NCBI GenBank assembly: GCA_949825025.1 | Contig: OX463778.1 | Location: forward strand, 41,625,646-41,689,645 | Length of the DNA stretch: 64,000 bases | Reading direction: 5' to 3' | DNA from: Siphlonurus alternatus | Lineage: Eukaryota > Arthropoda > Insecta > Ephemeroptera > Siphlonuridae | In this document: positions 11,101-22,575 of the stretch, piece by piece | Position numbering within the stretch: position 1 is the first letter of the stretch | Layout: each line of letters opens with the position of its first letter | Position numbers and translations under genes: made by a program | The notes under the pieces: model-generated | The model's database searches: none | Told to the model about the DNA's origin: nothing | The model's input: the letters and a program-made list of their open reading frames with translations, nothing else

Positions 11101-13277
11101 AGGCTCGTTCAACAACAATTAAGTTAGGTTGTTAAGTAGTTAGGTAGTGAGGAAATTTGATGTCATCATGGAGATACGTTGTTCACATAACCCCTTACTG
11201 CGAGAATATGAAGTATCCTTAGTAATTGTTGGAAGTAATAATTTTTGTTGCTATTCTTTTAGTGTGAATTTTCTAAAAAAGAAAATGCATAGAGGTGTTT
11301 TAGATATAGCGTCAAGCTAGAACATTGTTGTTGATGTTTCCTTTGTGTGCAGGGAGGACATGTACGCGCAGGACAGCATAGACCTGTTGCAGAACTCGGG
11401 CATCCAGTTTAAGAAGCATGAGGAAGAAGGCATAGACCCCCAGGACTTTGCGGAGCTGCTCATGACCTCTGGCATTGTTCTTATGGACAACATCAAATGG
11501 CTGTCCTTTCATAGGTAACACCTGTTTATCAAACTATGATATTCTTTATTTATTTAGTTCTACTCTTTTTCTTTTTTTTTTTTAGCTCTTTCATCGACTC
11601 GCAGCTCAAAATATATTATAAAAATACATATACTGTATTTGAGATTTATAAATTAGATGATGAAAACTGTAAAGTGTGAACTGCTTGACAAGTAGTCACA
11701 AGCCTAAGATTAGATCTTTCTAATTTGGATAGACACCATTGCTTGTTTATCACAGCAGTGGTGTTATAAAACTTGGAATTAAATCTATGCCTTTATAATT
11801 TTTAACAGATACAAATGACAAGAAGATTAGGATTTATTATGTTTTGAAAGTGTACAATTAATACTACTACCTTGAGATAAAAATTTCGTAGGCTAATATG
11901 TTCTTACAAAAAGGATTTTTATTTTGTGTGCTATAATTCAGCTACTTTTTACTTACACTGTTAAATTTAATTCTACAGCAAAATGATTTTTCTGCTGTAT
12001 CTTTCAAATAAATTAAATGAAATTGCAAGACAACAACTTTCAATATTTTTTTATGTGCTTAAATTTGATTCAATGAATCATCAATAAAATTTCACATTTT
12101 TCTTCAGTGGCTACGACTTTGGTTATCTGCTGAAGCTACTCACTGACCAAAATCTTCCCCAAGAAGAGAGTGAGTTCTTTGAGCTCCTCAGGATATACTT
12201 CCCTACCATTTATGATGTGAAGGTTAGTTGGTGCTGCACAGCTTTTGCCTTTTCTCCTCTGTAAATTTATATCTGAAAATTGAGTTAAAGGAGAGGAACG
12301 GCTTCAATTTGTTATACACTTTTAGCCTTGTACTAGAAATTTAAATTTAATATACTGTATTTAAGACGTCAAACTTATTTTTGAATCTCCAAAAATGTCA
12401 CCAACCTCCTTCTTTCAGAATTTTCTAAAAGGTTGCATCAATGATACAACGTCCTGCCACAAGAAAAAGTTTAATGTTGCAGAGCTCCGTGAGCAACGTG
12501 TGGTTGCTGCTGCACACAGTGCAACTCCCAACTTTTCTTGTGGCATTGGGTGACATCATTGACTTAATTTTTTAAGCAGTGGAACTTCTAGAAAGAGGGT
12601 GGTAGCATTTTTTTGTGCAAAATTAAGTTTGACATTTTCAATAAAATTATAAAATTTAAACGGCTCTCCTCATTTAAGTAAATGTTACATGAAGGGGAAT
12701 ACTGTAATTCCCTTGGCCAACTTTGATATCAGCTGTTACGTAATTATATTTTTATTCTAAATATTCAAAGGACTTTTTAAAGCATAGTTCTCTGCAAATA
12801 GTGTAGCTTGGCTACAAGAACCATGGCATCAAATTACAGTACCCAATTCAAATTATTAAATAAGAATTGCTGTTTTTTAAAGTGGGTGTGGTAATGTGTG
12901 CAGTACCTGATGAAGAGCTGCAAGAACCTGAAGGGCGGGCTGCAGGAGGTAGCAGACCAGCTGGAGCTGGAGAGAGTAGGGCCTCAGCACCAAGCCGGCA
13001 GTGACTCCCTCCTCACTGGCATGGCCTTCTTCAAGATGCGCGAGGTCAGAGCACTATTTTTATTTATTTTTATTTTGGTTGGTTTACTCAAGTTCATAAT
13101 GTTAGTATATATAATATATTATTTTAGCAACTTCACAACATTGTGATATGTTTACAGATGTTCTTTGAGGACAACATAGACGACGCCAAGTATTGTGGTC
13201 ACCTTTATGGTCTGGGCACTTCATTTGTTATGAATGGCAACAACTACCACGACAATGGCGAGAACAATTCATCGTGA
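8156..13277 (+). CDS. CNOT7: CCR4-NOT complex subunit 7 (CAF1/Pop2 poly(A) deadenylase)
   Basis: This is the DEDDh-type 3'-5' exoribonuclease that shortens mRNA poly(A) tails within CCR4-NOT. Coding exons are 8156-8171, 9148-9287, 10506-10699, 11353-11514, 12108-12222, 12904-13044 and 13158-13277. They join in frame to 295 aa, against about 285 in vertebrate CNOT7/8. The extra length is a 13-residue Ser/Asn/His-rich N-terminus. Catalytic acidic residues are visible: MDTEFPG (D53, E55, split by intron 2), SGYDFGY (D174) and AGSDSLLTG (D243). Family blocks [30 protein letters not shown] and EDMYAQDS are all present. The start is the first ATG of an exon opened by an acceptor at 8071-8072. The exon 6 donor (GAG followed by GTCAGA) is weak. 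Invertebrates usually have one CNOT7/CNOT8 ortholog, so the paralog is not distinguished. Confidence 0.97.
8554..8759. mobile_element. Foldback MITE, family C copy 2
   Basis: In CNOT7 intron 1. The left end ATTATCCCTCATTCGGAATA and right end CCAGACGAGGGACAAT are inverted relatives of the copy at 6442-6697. Both share GGTAGGTAGATAGCTCA. It is about 206 bp long and more diverged than copy 1. Confidence 0.6.
9635..9973. mobile_element. Foldback element in CNOT7 intron 2
   Basis: Arms of about 110 bp form an inverted repeat: the left arm (ATATTCGAGTACTTAAGAAT, then TATTCTGG) is mirrored by CCAGAATAATTCTA at about 9951. The motif AGTTATTTTA pairs with TAAAATAACT. The non-palindromic centre (9740-9860) is GC-richer. 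No target-site duplication was identified. Confidence 0.6.
12289..12673. mobile_element. TTAA-flanked MITE in CNOT7 intron 5
   Basis: Inverted arms run inward from AGGAGAGGAACGGCTT on the left and from the complement of CGGCTCTCCTCAT on the right. Inner blocks also pair (GTCAAACTTA with TAAGTTTGAC, and GATACAACGT-side DNA with ACATCATTGAC). TTAA lies at 12285-12288 and again at 12674-12677, matching a piggyBac-type duplication. The sequence differs from the 3364-3710 family. Confidence 0.55.
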
Positions 13278-15247
13278 TGTTATTGCCCTGACCGCAGCAG
13301 CCACTGCCGTTGTCGCAGCAGCGGTGCCTGATCGAGCATTGTGTGAGTGAGAGTGGCGAGTGAATGAGTGTGAGCTTGAAAGAATGTTCCCTCCTCACCC
13401 TCCTCTCTTGGAGGGTGTGTTTTATTATCGCACCTTTGGTTTGGTTGTTGGAATAGTGTTAGTTTAAGTAAATGAGTACTTGATGCAACCTTCCTGACTA
13501 ATTTACTTCATATAAGTCCCTTCCTTAATTATATATTTTTAATTTATTTAAGAAAATTATACATAAAAAGAAATTAAAAAAAAAAAATGTAAATCGGTAT
13601 ATGCTCAGGAGAGATGGATAGGATTTTGAAGGAATATTAGAAATTTGATTAAAATTTATTTGATATATAATATTATATTTATGCTATATAGACTTATATA
13701 ATATAATTACGTATTTTCAACATTAATATATTATATTCTGTAATTTTTTGGCAGCTTTTAAACAAAATTGTTATATTATCAAAACATTTTCATCAAAACC
13801 GTACGTAAATTAACTTTTATATCAAATTCTAATGTTCTAATTCACAAGATAGAAGAAGTGTCATGTAAAATGTAATTATAACGGTAGTACAGGAGAAACA
13901 ATTTTGAAATCAAGTGTGTATTGGATCGAATTTCCAATTTTTATTGTATTATTTGTAAATGCCTAGCATGCCATGTGTTACAAAGTTTTACCACTGATGT
14001 GGAGAATGCAATTCATTTGCTTTTAGTTGTAAAGGTGCATATATACTGTGTCTGATTTTATAAAATGTTAACTAAGCTACAAGATTTATGAATAGTACAA
14101 CTCCAGGGTGGTAGTATCTACCTTAAAACACATATAATATTATTCAGGAAGAATCATTAAAAACCTACAGTTTACTACAACTCTACAGTCATTCAGCTCA
14201 GTCTTAAGACTCTAAGAAATATATTAAAACATTGTTTCTAGTACAATTAATAAAAAAATAAAATGAAGTATCGCTGTGCAAGACTTAAAATTAAGTCAAA
14301 TTTGTAATAATTATACACGGGTGTGAAAAAAATCCATGCTACTTCTCCATCTTTGAATTCCAAACCTATTCATAGCAAGGAAGAAAAAGTAATGATAATA
14401 ATGGCGTATAATAAAATTTTAGCATGTTTGTATTTAATTGTAATACATTACAGCTGTCTAGCGTCTAGCAGCATCAGGTATGATACCATAAATTAACAAA
14501 AGAAAGTTTTATAAAGTAATAAGAACTTGTAAAATGACTCTTAAAGGTAGCTGAGGTGCATGATAGAGTTCAAATTAAATAAAGTTGGTTTGATTAAAAA
14601 TCATAAAAGAAGCAACCAAATATTTATTTATTTCAAACTTCCCATTTCCAAATTCTTTAAAAAAATAGTACTATTTGTGTTTGAATATTTTAAATAAAAA
14701 TTTAGTTATTTACTTATGGTTGTGCAATTCAGCCTCTATTATGTGACTCAGTTACTTTTCTGTGTGTTGCGAGCAGTTGAGTCACTAGGAGGGAGCTTCT
14801 TCACTCATTTCTACAGCTCACTCTTAATTAAGCATGCCACGCACACTACTGCAGGTGTTTACAGCACTTCACATGTATAACCATCATGTGTTTTTTTTTA
14901 CAACACTGTTCATGAGGAACTTACCCCACATCCCCTTATATTTAAGTAGAAAGGTTATTTTTTTTTAAAAAAAATCTCTTTTAAAATTATGCTGTCATAA
15001 AAAAAAATAATAATAGCTTTCTTTCCTTTTGTGTAATAAAAATAAACATTGTTTTTCTTGTTTACACTGTTCGTTAATAGCACATTTGGACATTGATCTT
15101 ATTTTTAATTAAAAAATACTAAGATTAATAAGGATTCTAATTTTTTTATTATTATTTCCATATATACTGAGAAGAAATGCATGTTTACAGTTTTATAAGC
15201 TCTATAATTTATTAGGCATTAAAAGCTACAAGATACAATTTTGCAAG
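13278..15247. other. Convergent 3' region between CNOT7 and MRPL23
   Basis: No further gene is seen. This should hold the CNOT7 3' UTR; an AATAAA lies at 14249-14254 and others may exist. It also holds the short MRPL23 3' UTR on the opposite strand. The two genes converge within 2 kb, so transcripts could overlap if a distal CNOT7 site is used. Confidence 0.6.
15208..15213 (-). promoter_or_regulatory. MRPL23 poly(A) signal
   Basis: On the minus strand an AATAAA lies about 35 bases downstream of the MRPL23 stop, a plausible position for cleavage soon after. Confidence 0.55.
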
Positions 15248-18200
15248 TTATATTGAAAACCATCCAGGCAAACCAGGACGGAACTTATTTCTATCTTCAT
15301 ATTTTCTGAATCCTTTCTTTGCATCCTCCAAGGTTTTTAGCTCTTTCTTGATCTCCGCACTTTTATCTTTAGGGAAGACATTTGGGAATTCAAACTTTTC
15401 TTCACGGGGCTAAGAAAAGAAAAAAATAATATAATGGTAAAAAATATTTTTTCTATGTACCATATGCTTCTATATAATAGGTGCAGGAAAAAAATTTGTA
15501 CAGTACACCAACTTTTACGGGGAAGGTAACACACCCAATGTTAAAAAAAAAAAAAAAAAATCCCACACATGAAAATTATGCAAAAAATTTAAAATGTTCT
15601 CCTCTACATCAGTAGCTAAAATATCAGGTTACAAATTCGAGCTAGTTTTTGAGTTATGAATTTTTTGGCTAATATAACATGGAGATATGGAACTTCCATG
15701 TTAAATTGGTAAACTAATGAGTAAAGTTTAAAAATTCATAACTTTAAAAACTAGCTTGAATTTGTATACCTGCTATTATAGCTACTGATAGGGGATGTCG
15801 AGGAGAACATTTTAAATTTTGTTCATAATTTTAATGTTATTTTTTTTTTTTAACATTGGGCATGATACCTTACCCTTAAGGAGATTATAATTAAGAAACT
15901 ATTTTTTTTATCAACCATTGCTGAATACTTACCAAAGAAACATAAGCTACTTTTATGTCATCATCCTTAACAACATAGCCCTTGAGTTCCTGTCTTCGAA
16001 ATTCACCTGAAAAATAATTAATAGTTAATTTTAAAATTATAAAGCATCATTGCCTCAGTAGCTGTAGCTAGCAGTGAGCACATTCCATCAGCAGAAGACA
16101 TGATGTTTCAGCCCACTGTAAGTGGCTCACCGTCTGGAAAGCCACTGACCAATACCATAATATGCATCTCATGACGTACAGTGCAAACTAGTGGGTCAAA
16201 GTGCCTTGCACGCTGAAATGTCACATCTCCTGCCAATGAAAAGGGTTAGCTGCCACACAGCAACCAGCTGGCGGGAATGGTGTTTGACCCATTACCAGGA
16301 GGAATTATCAACTAGTAGTCAAAATTAATATAAGGTTTTTTCCCTTTACATTGTAATTTTAATAACCAAATAATAATAATAATAAAAGAAAATGTTAAAG
16401 GATTTTGATCCTTATCCAGTAAACATAACTCTGTTGGCCAGTGCTGAGAATGTTGGGTCAGTAGAGTGCCAACAATCTTCAGTACCAACACAACACATTT
16501 TTGACACCCTGTTTTTACTATACTGTTTACTGTGTTTATATGGGTTCCCGGACAACTCGGAGCGCGGTCGACTGGGAGCCGGACAGCTCGGAGCCAAACG
16601 TGTTTCTAGGACAACTCGGAGCACGGACAGCTCGGAGCGTGGACATCCTGGAGTCAAGGTAGGACAACTCGGAGCACGGACAGCTCGGAGCGCGGACATC
16701 CTGGAGCCTAGCTAGGACAACTCGGAGCACGGACAGCTCGGAGCGCGGACATCCTGGAGCCTAGCTAGGACAACTCGGAGCACGGACAACTTGGAGCGCG
16801 GACATCTCGGGGCACCGTTTTATTTAAATTACATTGAATGAATTTCAAAATAAAAATTGATGTATACTGAGAATGTATCGTTAATCGTAACATTTATTGT
16901 TACTTATATTTATTACGTTAGCAAAAAAAAAACATTAAGTTTTCTGATGATGCATCAGTGAGGTACGTTTTACTGTCTAATATATGGAAGTAAAGTTTAC
17001 CTTATGCGGTAAAATGTTCGGTCAGATAGGTGTCGCCTGCTTACCGAAAGTTTTGAGGGTGGATTTCACCCTACATTTTGGCGGTTCCTCACTATGCTGA
17101 AAAAGGTAGTACTTTTAAAGCAAATAGCAGATCGCATTTATTTGTAAACATCATCGAATTGTAAACGTCAGTGAATTGCATTCATGATTTGTTTTTAACA
17201 AAATAAAAATATTTAAAAAGTAATAAAAGAAAAGTTTTAAAAAACTTTAAAATTAAAATTACCGTAATTAATTTGTAAAAACTTACTCACATCGAAGGTC
17301 ATAGTCATATCAAATTTACAAATTAAATTTTGATTTCACAACACATACTGTATCAACTTTCCCATGATGATCATTGTTAATTGAACTTTGTGAATACTTT
17401 TCTTTATATTAAAAATGACATTACATAAGTTATGAATCATTTTGATAATCTAATATAATATTATGTGAAATATTAAAGTACACAGTTTTGATAAAATCTT
17501 TGTGCTGTATTATTTAATTACTAAATTTAGATACACAAGAAACTTAAAAATGAATTTAAGTTGGTAAACTGTGAGAAGGGAGACTAAAAAGTAGATAGTT
17601 AATTTCTGTAAATATTTTAGATAAGTCAATAAGATCAACTCATTATTTTGCTTTTTTTATAAAATCAATATTGCATATATTTAAAAGTTTAAAGTTGCAG
17701 TTTTTTATAAAGTGATAAAAGCATGCAAACATAACAAAATGAAATCTTTTTGGCAGAAAAAAAATAATTAAAAAATAGGTTGTATAATATTAATTTGCAG
17801 AAATTTAATAATATAATAATAATTATTCATGATATAATTTTTGGATTATCTCTTATCAGATCAGAAAACTTGATATATTTTTTTTACATACGTAATAAAT
17901 ACAAGTAATATAACAATAAATGTTACGATTAACGATACATTCTCGGTATACATCAATTTTTAATTTAAATTCATTCAATGTAATTTAAATAAAACGGTGC
18001 CCCGAGATGTCCTAGCTAGGCTCCAGGATGTCTGCGCTCCAAGTTGTCCGTGCTCCGAGTTGTCCTAGCTAGGCTCCAGGATGTCCGCGCTCCGAGCTGT
18101 CCGCGCTCCGAGTTGTCCTACCTAGGCTCCAGGATGTCCGCGCTCCGAGCTATCCGTGCTCCGAGTTGTCCTACCTAGGCTCCAGGATGTCCGCGCTCCG

Positions 18201-18965
18201 AGCTGTCCGTGCTCCGAGTTGTCCTAGAAACATGTTTGGCTCCGAGCTGTCCAGCTCCCAGTCGACCGCGCACCGAGTTGTCCGGATACCGTTTATATGG
18301 GCTATGAGATGCATTGGTTGGTCAAACTTCCATAAAACTTTTTAAGGGTTATTTAAAATTCCTACGGCAACAATAAAATTACATCATATAATGAAAAATT
18401 TAGGAAATATAATTATGGTACCTATGGATATCTCTGTACGGACACTGACAACTGGAATTTTGTATATCTTCTCTAGGTAGTTCTTGATGTCATGTTTAGT
18501 CATCTCCATGGATACATGAAATGTTGCAATATTTGGAGGCTGATTGTGCCTTCCTTGAACCAACTTCATCCAGAAGTTAGGCAAGAAGACTCGCAGTTGA
18601 GGGTTCCCTCTCTGGTACAGCGGATACCTATGGAAGTAGTAAAATTGGAAAGATTAAAAAGTACATATTGTCAATTCAAAAATAACTATGGCTGTGATAA
18701 GAATATGGAATATAGTGTTGCACACATAGCCTGTCTAGTGGGTGTCTACAGTCAAATAAGTGAGAGTTCACGCCTGATAATATCTGCAAGTGACGTAAAT
18801 TACGGTGTTTTGCTTTTATTTAGCTCGCAATCGGAAGCAGAAATCAGTAGAAAATGTGTCATTTCCGGGAATTTTCAGACACAAACTCTCGCTTGTTATA
18901 ACTGCTGTATATATGTATATTTATAATTTAAATTATAATCTCTTTACATACCATCTAGTTGACAT
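15248..18965 (-). CDS. MRPL23: Mitochondrial ribosomal protein uL23m (L23)
   Basis: This is a component of the mitochondrial 39S large subunit, of the uL23 family that lies at the polypeptide exit tunnel. Minus-strand coding exons in order are 18952-18965, 18422-18627, 15933-16006 and 15248-15409. They join in frame to 151 aa, against about 153 in human. Recognisable blocks are MSTRWYPLYQRGNPQLRVF at the N-terminus, then METTK-like MEMTKHDIKNYLEKIY, IPVVSVRT, KVAYVSL, FEFPNVFP, and a C-terminal PGLPGWF close to the family's conserved SWF ending. The first exon encodes only four full codons plus TG. It is chosen because its donor (TGGTATGT) and phase fit and it restores the family start. Intron 2 hosts a 1.75 kb foldback transposon and intron 3 a piggyBac-like MITE. 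Confidence 0.95.
15519..15875. mobile_element. piggyBac-like MITE, copy 2 (diverged)
   Basis: In MRPL23 intron 3. It shares AATTTAAAATGTTCTCCTCT and GTTTTTGAGTTATGAATTTT with the copies at 3364 and 62358. The right end is flanked by TTAA (15876-15879). The left TTAA has decayed to TTAC and the end to GGGGAAGGTAAC. An expanded A-run follows the left end. Confidence 0.75.
16543..18290. mobile_element. Foldback (FB/MULE-like) transposon with tandem-repeat arms
   Basis: The 1748 bp element sits in MRPL23 intron 2. It is flanked by a perfect 9 bp duplication GTTTATATG (16534-16542 and 18291-18299). Termini are GGTTCCCGGACAAC on the left and, inverted, GGTATCCGGACAAC on the right. Arms of about 390-410 bp (16543 to about 16931, and about 17880 to 18290) contain tandem 53 bp units starting GGACAACTCGGAGCAC. 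Three full units plus a truncated one occur on the left (from 16609, 16662, 16715 and 16768); four full units plus a stub occur on the right. The units are strongly GC-rich. The arms then continue into AT-rich sequence (TATTTAAATTACATTGAATG). The 950 bp centre is AT-rich with no credible open frame. Long repeat-bearing arms plus a 9 bp duplication resemble Drosophila FB and foldback MULEs. It is non-autonomous. Confidence 0.88.
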
Positions 18966-19110
18966 GATAAGACGATGCTGGTATGCTGAGCTGGGCAATC
19001 TCTTCAACCTTTTGAGGTAAATTATGCTGTGTATAAGCTGTGCCGGCAAGAAGGTTGTTAACTACAAATCCTTCTTGGTTATATTTAACAGCTTGTGATG
19101 TACTGTAGCA

Positions 19111-20620
19111 GTATGCATACAATATGCATTAAGTACACAGATACAGTACACAGAGAGTATGCCTATGTGTACTGTATTTACTATTCAGCCAGTAGGCAAA
19201 CAGTATCTCTACAAAATATGCATACACTGTACAGTATGCTTGCAATGCATGGTATGCATATATGTTATATGCATACACCAATATCGGTACACAGTAAACC
19301 TATGATTATTTGCAGGTGTAATAAGAACGCCAAATGACAGAACAGTTAGTAAAAATATGTATGCATAATGCTGTTTGCAAATAGTCGATTAACTTAAAAA
19401 TTTGCCTCAACTCGCTTTAAAATAATCGAAATAATCCAACTGCTCCGTACAGACACAAAATTGAAAAAAATTAATAAAAATGTGTCTACAAAAAGTAGTG
19501 TCTAGTTTACAGTTCACAGCTGATCATTTACATACTAATTTTACGGAAAGTATGGAAGGGGAACTTCCCCAGCTTCTTCCCCGGAGTGAAGTTCCCCTCA
19601 CAGCCCGTAAGTCCCGTAACATGCTGCCATCTATCTCGTTTGCTCAGTTGTTGAGAACTAAATAAGAAGTGGGCCATCTGGCCGTGTAGTAAGAGTGTCA
19701 GTGATTTATTTCTTGATTTTTATGCACATTATTTTTATTATGAATATTAATGAGTGTGCGAGGCGAAAAGATCGTGTGGTCACTTGTTCCTGACAAGTTA
19801 TGAGACAGAAGGTAAGCAATTTAACCTTAACTTTAACACACGTACGAGTTCATATTGTTTCACTAGCTTGCCTCCCAGGAAGATGATGGCTTGCTGGCTC
19901 CAGTTGCAGGTGATGTGGACGCATTGAGCCAGGTCAAGATTAAAAATGTCTGTCTGTTAAGTTTGTTTCTTAAAATTTTCCTGTATGCATACAGATGATA
20001 TTTCTTGATTAATACATACAAAATGTTTACTGCTTTTTTACCTTACATTTTTGAGAATGCTTGTTTTTGCTGTACATGCATACTTATGGTATGCATATCA
20101 TACATACAGTATGTACATCATGTATGCATACATGCTAAATTTGTTTTGACACTTTAATTAATCTCATCCACACTCCACCATCCACTGCTATCGTATGAAT
20201 ATCATACGTTAAGTGCACAGCCCAGTTCCCAGTTTTGGATTTTAGCCCTGTTTTGTTTCCAACCTGCTTTTAGGCTCCATAGTCAAAAAAAGTAAAAAAA
20301 AAAGAAAATTGTAACTGATTAAAATAATTCGTTTTTATTTTTTTCTAAACTAGTAAAAAAAAATATCACGGTATTGATGGGTTACAATTTTATTTTTTTA
20401 CTTTTTTTGGCTAAAAGGAGTCAAAAAGCCGGCCTGGACCAAAACCGGAACATTTTTTTTTTTGTATGCATACAGTGTTCGGTTCTGATCGTACGGAATT
20501 GGTAACTTTGATTGGTAAGATCCAATATGTTCTTACTGAAGCGATCCGAACCGCCGCTGTGAAGCCGACGTAAGTGAGATCGATTAGATAATTATAATAA
20601 TTATGCATACATACTGTAGG
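19111..20620. repeat. Cluster of GTATGCATAC palindromes
   Basis: The 10 bp palindrome GTATGCATAC or close variants (TATGCATAC, GTATGCAT, ATGCATAC) recur near 19113, 19217, 19251, 19269, 19983, 20075, 20091, 20131, 20465 and 20603. They are often next to CAGT/ACTG, and occur singly or in small groups rather than in a regular tandem array. Confidence 0.55.
20243..20455. repeat. Imperfect inverted repeat (MITE candidate)
   Basis: The left arm GTTTTGTTTCCAACCTGC, then TTTTAGGCTCC and AGTAAAAAAAAAAG, is mirrored by CTTTTTTTGGCTAAAAGGAG and GGACCAAAACCGGAAC on the right. The loop is about 60 bp. No target-site duplication was found. Confidence 0.45.
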
Positions 20621-21236
20621 CATACTGTAACATAAACCCCATAATTATGCATTATATCGGGGACTCCATAATCTCACGTATAACTGCCAGAAAAAAAAAA
20701 GAAAAAATTAAAATGTGAAATTAGTGGTTTATTATTTTACCGGGATATTACTTTCCCACGGTGCTCGCGGCCCGTGGTTGTGGCCTGCACATGCATATTC
20801 TAATAGTAATATATTTTTATATTTACATTGAATTTGAATTTGACATGGTAAATAAGATACTGTATCCAGGCTGTGTTCCACCAATATAGTTTTACTTAAT
20901 AGAATAATCATTGGAGCTAGAGAACATGTACCGATCGTTACATATATCTGCTGTACAGATTTAATACTATTAATTACGTAAGTTCTGTAACGTTATAAGT
21001 GTTATAACAGCTCAAAGGAGTAATAGGGCTGAAAATTTACCGTATACATTATTATTAATGTGTAGTACTGTAGCTGTAGTGTCATGTATTTTATTATTAC
21101 AGTATCTTGAGAATTTTTTTTATGTTTTAATGAGTGTCATCAAGTTCTATGCAATTGGGCAATAAAAAAAAATGGTTTAATACCTTATTTTATCAAACAC
21201 CCTGCATATTATTTTATATTTATAGCGTTGTTTGCT

Positions 21237-21645
21237 GTTTTTTTTTTTTTTTTTTTTTTTTACAAGGATACACCCCTAAGAGCTTAGAGCTCGCAGCGGG
21301 GTACTGGGTAGGGATAAGGTAGGGAACGGATAGTGGCCACGGCCTGCATGCTTACGCGTCCCAGCATTCGCTGAGGTGAGACTGAGGAAACCGTGGAAAA
21401 CCTCAGTCAGGACGGACACCTCTACTTTTTCTCAATGGACCAAAGCGATGTCCAAAGCCTGGGGAACCACACACAAGTGCATCACTGCACTGGGTGGAAA
21501 GCGAGACGGATTTACCGCAGGGAGGGAGCAGCGTATTTTTACTTGAAACGGTCACCCATCCAAGTACTAACCACGCTCGACGTAGCCTGACTTCGGTGAT
21601 CTAACGAGAACCGGTCAATGCACTGCGCCACGCTCGACCTCTTAT
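21237..21645 (-). mobile_element. 5S rRNA-derived SINE (SINE3-like), full copy
   Basis: Read on the minus strand, the head (about 21640 down to 21550) matches 5S rRNA. It has CTCGTTAGATCACCGAAG, then the internal-control-region sequence TGGTTAGTACTTGGATGGG followed by TGACCG, in 5S order and spacing. A unique body of about 290 bp follows and the copy ends in a 26-base A tail (T run at 21237-21262 on the plus strand). It is not a functional 5S gene: the 5S 3' part is replaced by SINE body. Confidence 0.85.
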
Positions 21646-22072
21646 GTTTATGTTTACTGAGACTGAGGCGAGTTCAATGTAGGGTTTCAATCTTTAAATC
21701 GCGAGAAGAGGTGCTCCAAATACTGTTGGCTAGACACGAGAAAGAAAACAAAAACAAAACAGTTCACGTTGTTCTTTAGTGGTGTGATTTTTTTCTAGGG
21801 AATCTATCGTGCACAGGTGATTTTTTTTTTTTTTTTTTTACAAACTCAAATTAATTGTGTTTTAGTATTTAGTAAAAATGAATATAATATAATTTGTTTA
21901 CTTTTACTGTATATATATAATTATGGTATTATGCTAGTCCATGCATTCTGGCCACCACCTTAGGGCATCCTAAAGAGCCTATATGGCATTCTACTTACAG
22001 GAACATGACGTCAGCGCAATCTACTCTATATAAAATGTTTCTGTAATATTGTTAATAAACAACTATTGAAAC

Positions 22073-22575
22073 GGTGAGACTGAGGGAACCGTGGAAAACC
22101 CCAGTCAGGACGGACACCTCTACTTTTTATCAATGAACCAAAGCGATGTCCAAAGTTTGGGGAACCACACACAAGTGCAAATACTTACTGCCCTGGGTGG
22201 AAAGCGAGATGAATTAGTTCTCAGAATGTTTCTCTATTAATAAAAATGTTTTTATTTGAATATAAAATTTTTATTTCTCAGGTATGTGGACTGACTAGAT
22301 TATACTTTAGTACAGTATGTATGATTATAATTGTAATAATAATATAAAACTGATGATAATATGTTTTAATTTTTATGTTTCTTTTACAGGTATTGCAATA
22401 CTAAAATATTGTAAACATGCATTTTGTACCTTTTACGGTTCTATATGTGAAATAAATAAATAAATAAATTTACCCCAAGCAGGGAGCAACGTAAAATTTT
22501 TACTTGAAACGGTCACCCGTCCATGCAAGTACTAACAACGCTTGACGCAGCTTAACTTCGGTGATCTTAAGAGCT
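22073..22575 (-). mobile_element. 5S rRNA-derived SINE, interrupted copy
   Basis: A second copy in the same orientation lies 430 bp away. It shares GTGAGACTGAGG, ACCGTGGAAAAC, GACGGACACCTCTACTTTTT and the 5S-like ACGGTCACCCGTCC. It lacks the 3' third and A tail of the first copy. It is split by about 255 bp of unrelated sequence (22213-22467). Confidence 0.8.
22213..22467 (+). mobile_element. Insertion with (AAAT)n tail inside the SINE
   Basis: The insertion lies between GAAAGCGAGATGAA and ATTTACCCCAAGCAGG, which are adjacent in the other SINE copy. It ends in AAATAAATAAATAAAT, as a retroelement tail would. Its source family is not recognised. Confidence 0.5.

Noticed and set aside
16392..16730. 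Open frames rich in Arg, Ala and Ser on both strands near the MRPL23 intron
   Set aside because: They come from the 53 bp GC-rich repeat of the foldback arm.
21550..21645. A functional 5S rRNA gene on the minus strand
   Set aside because: The internal promoter region matches, but the 3' part of 5S is replaced by SINE body and an A tail is present.
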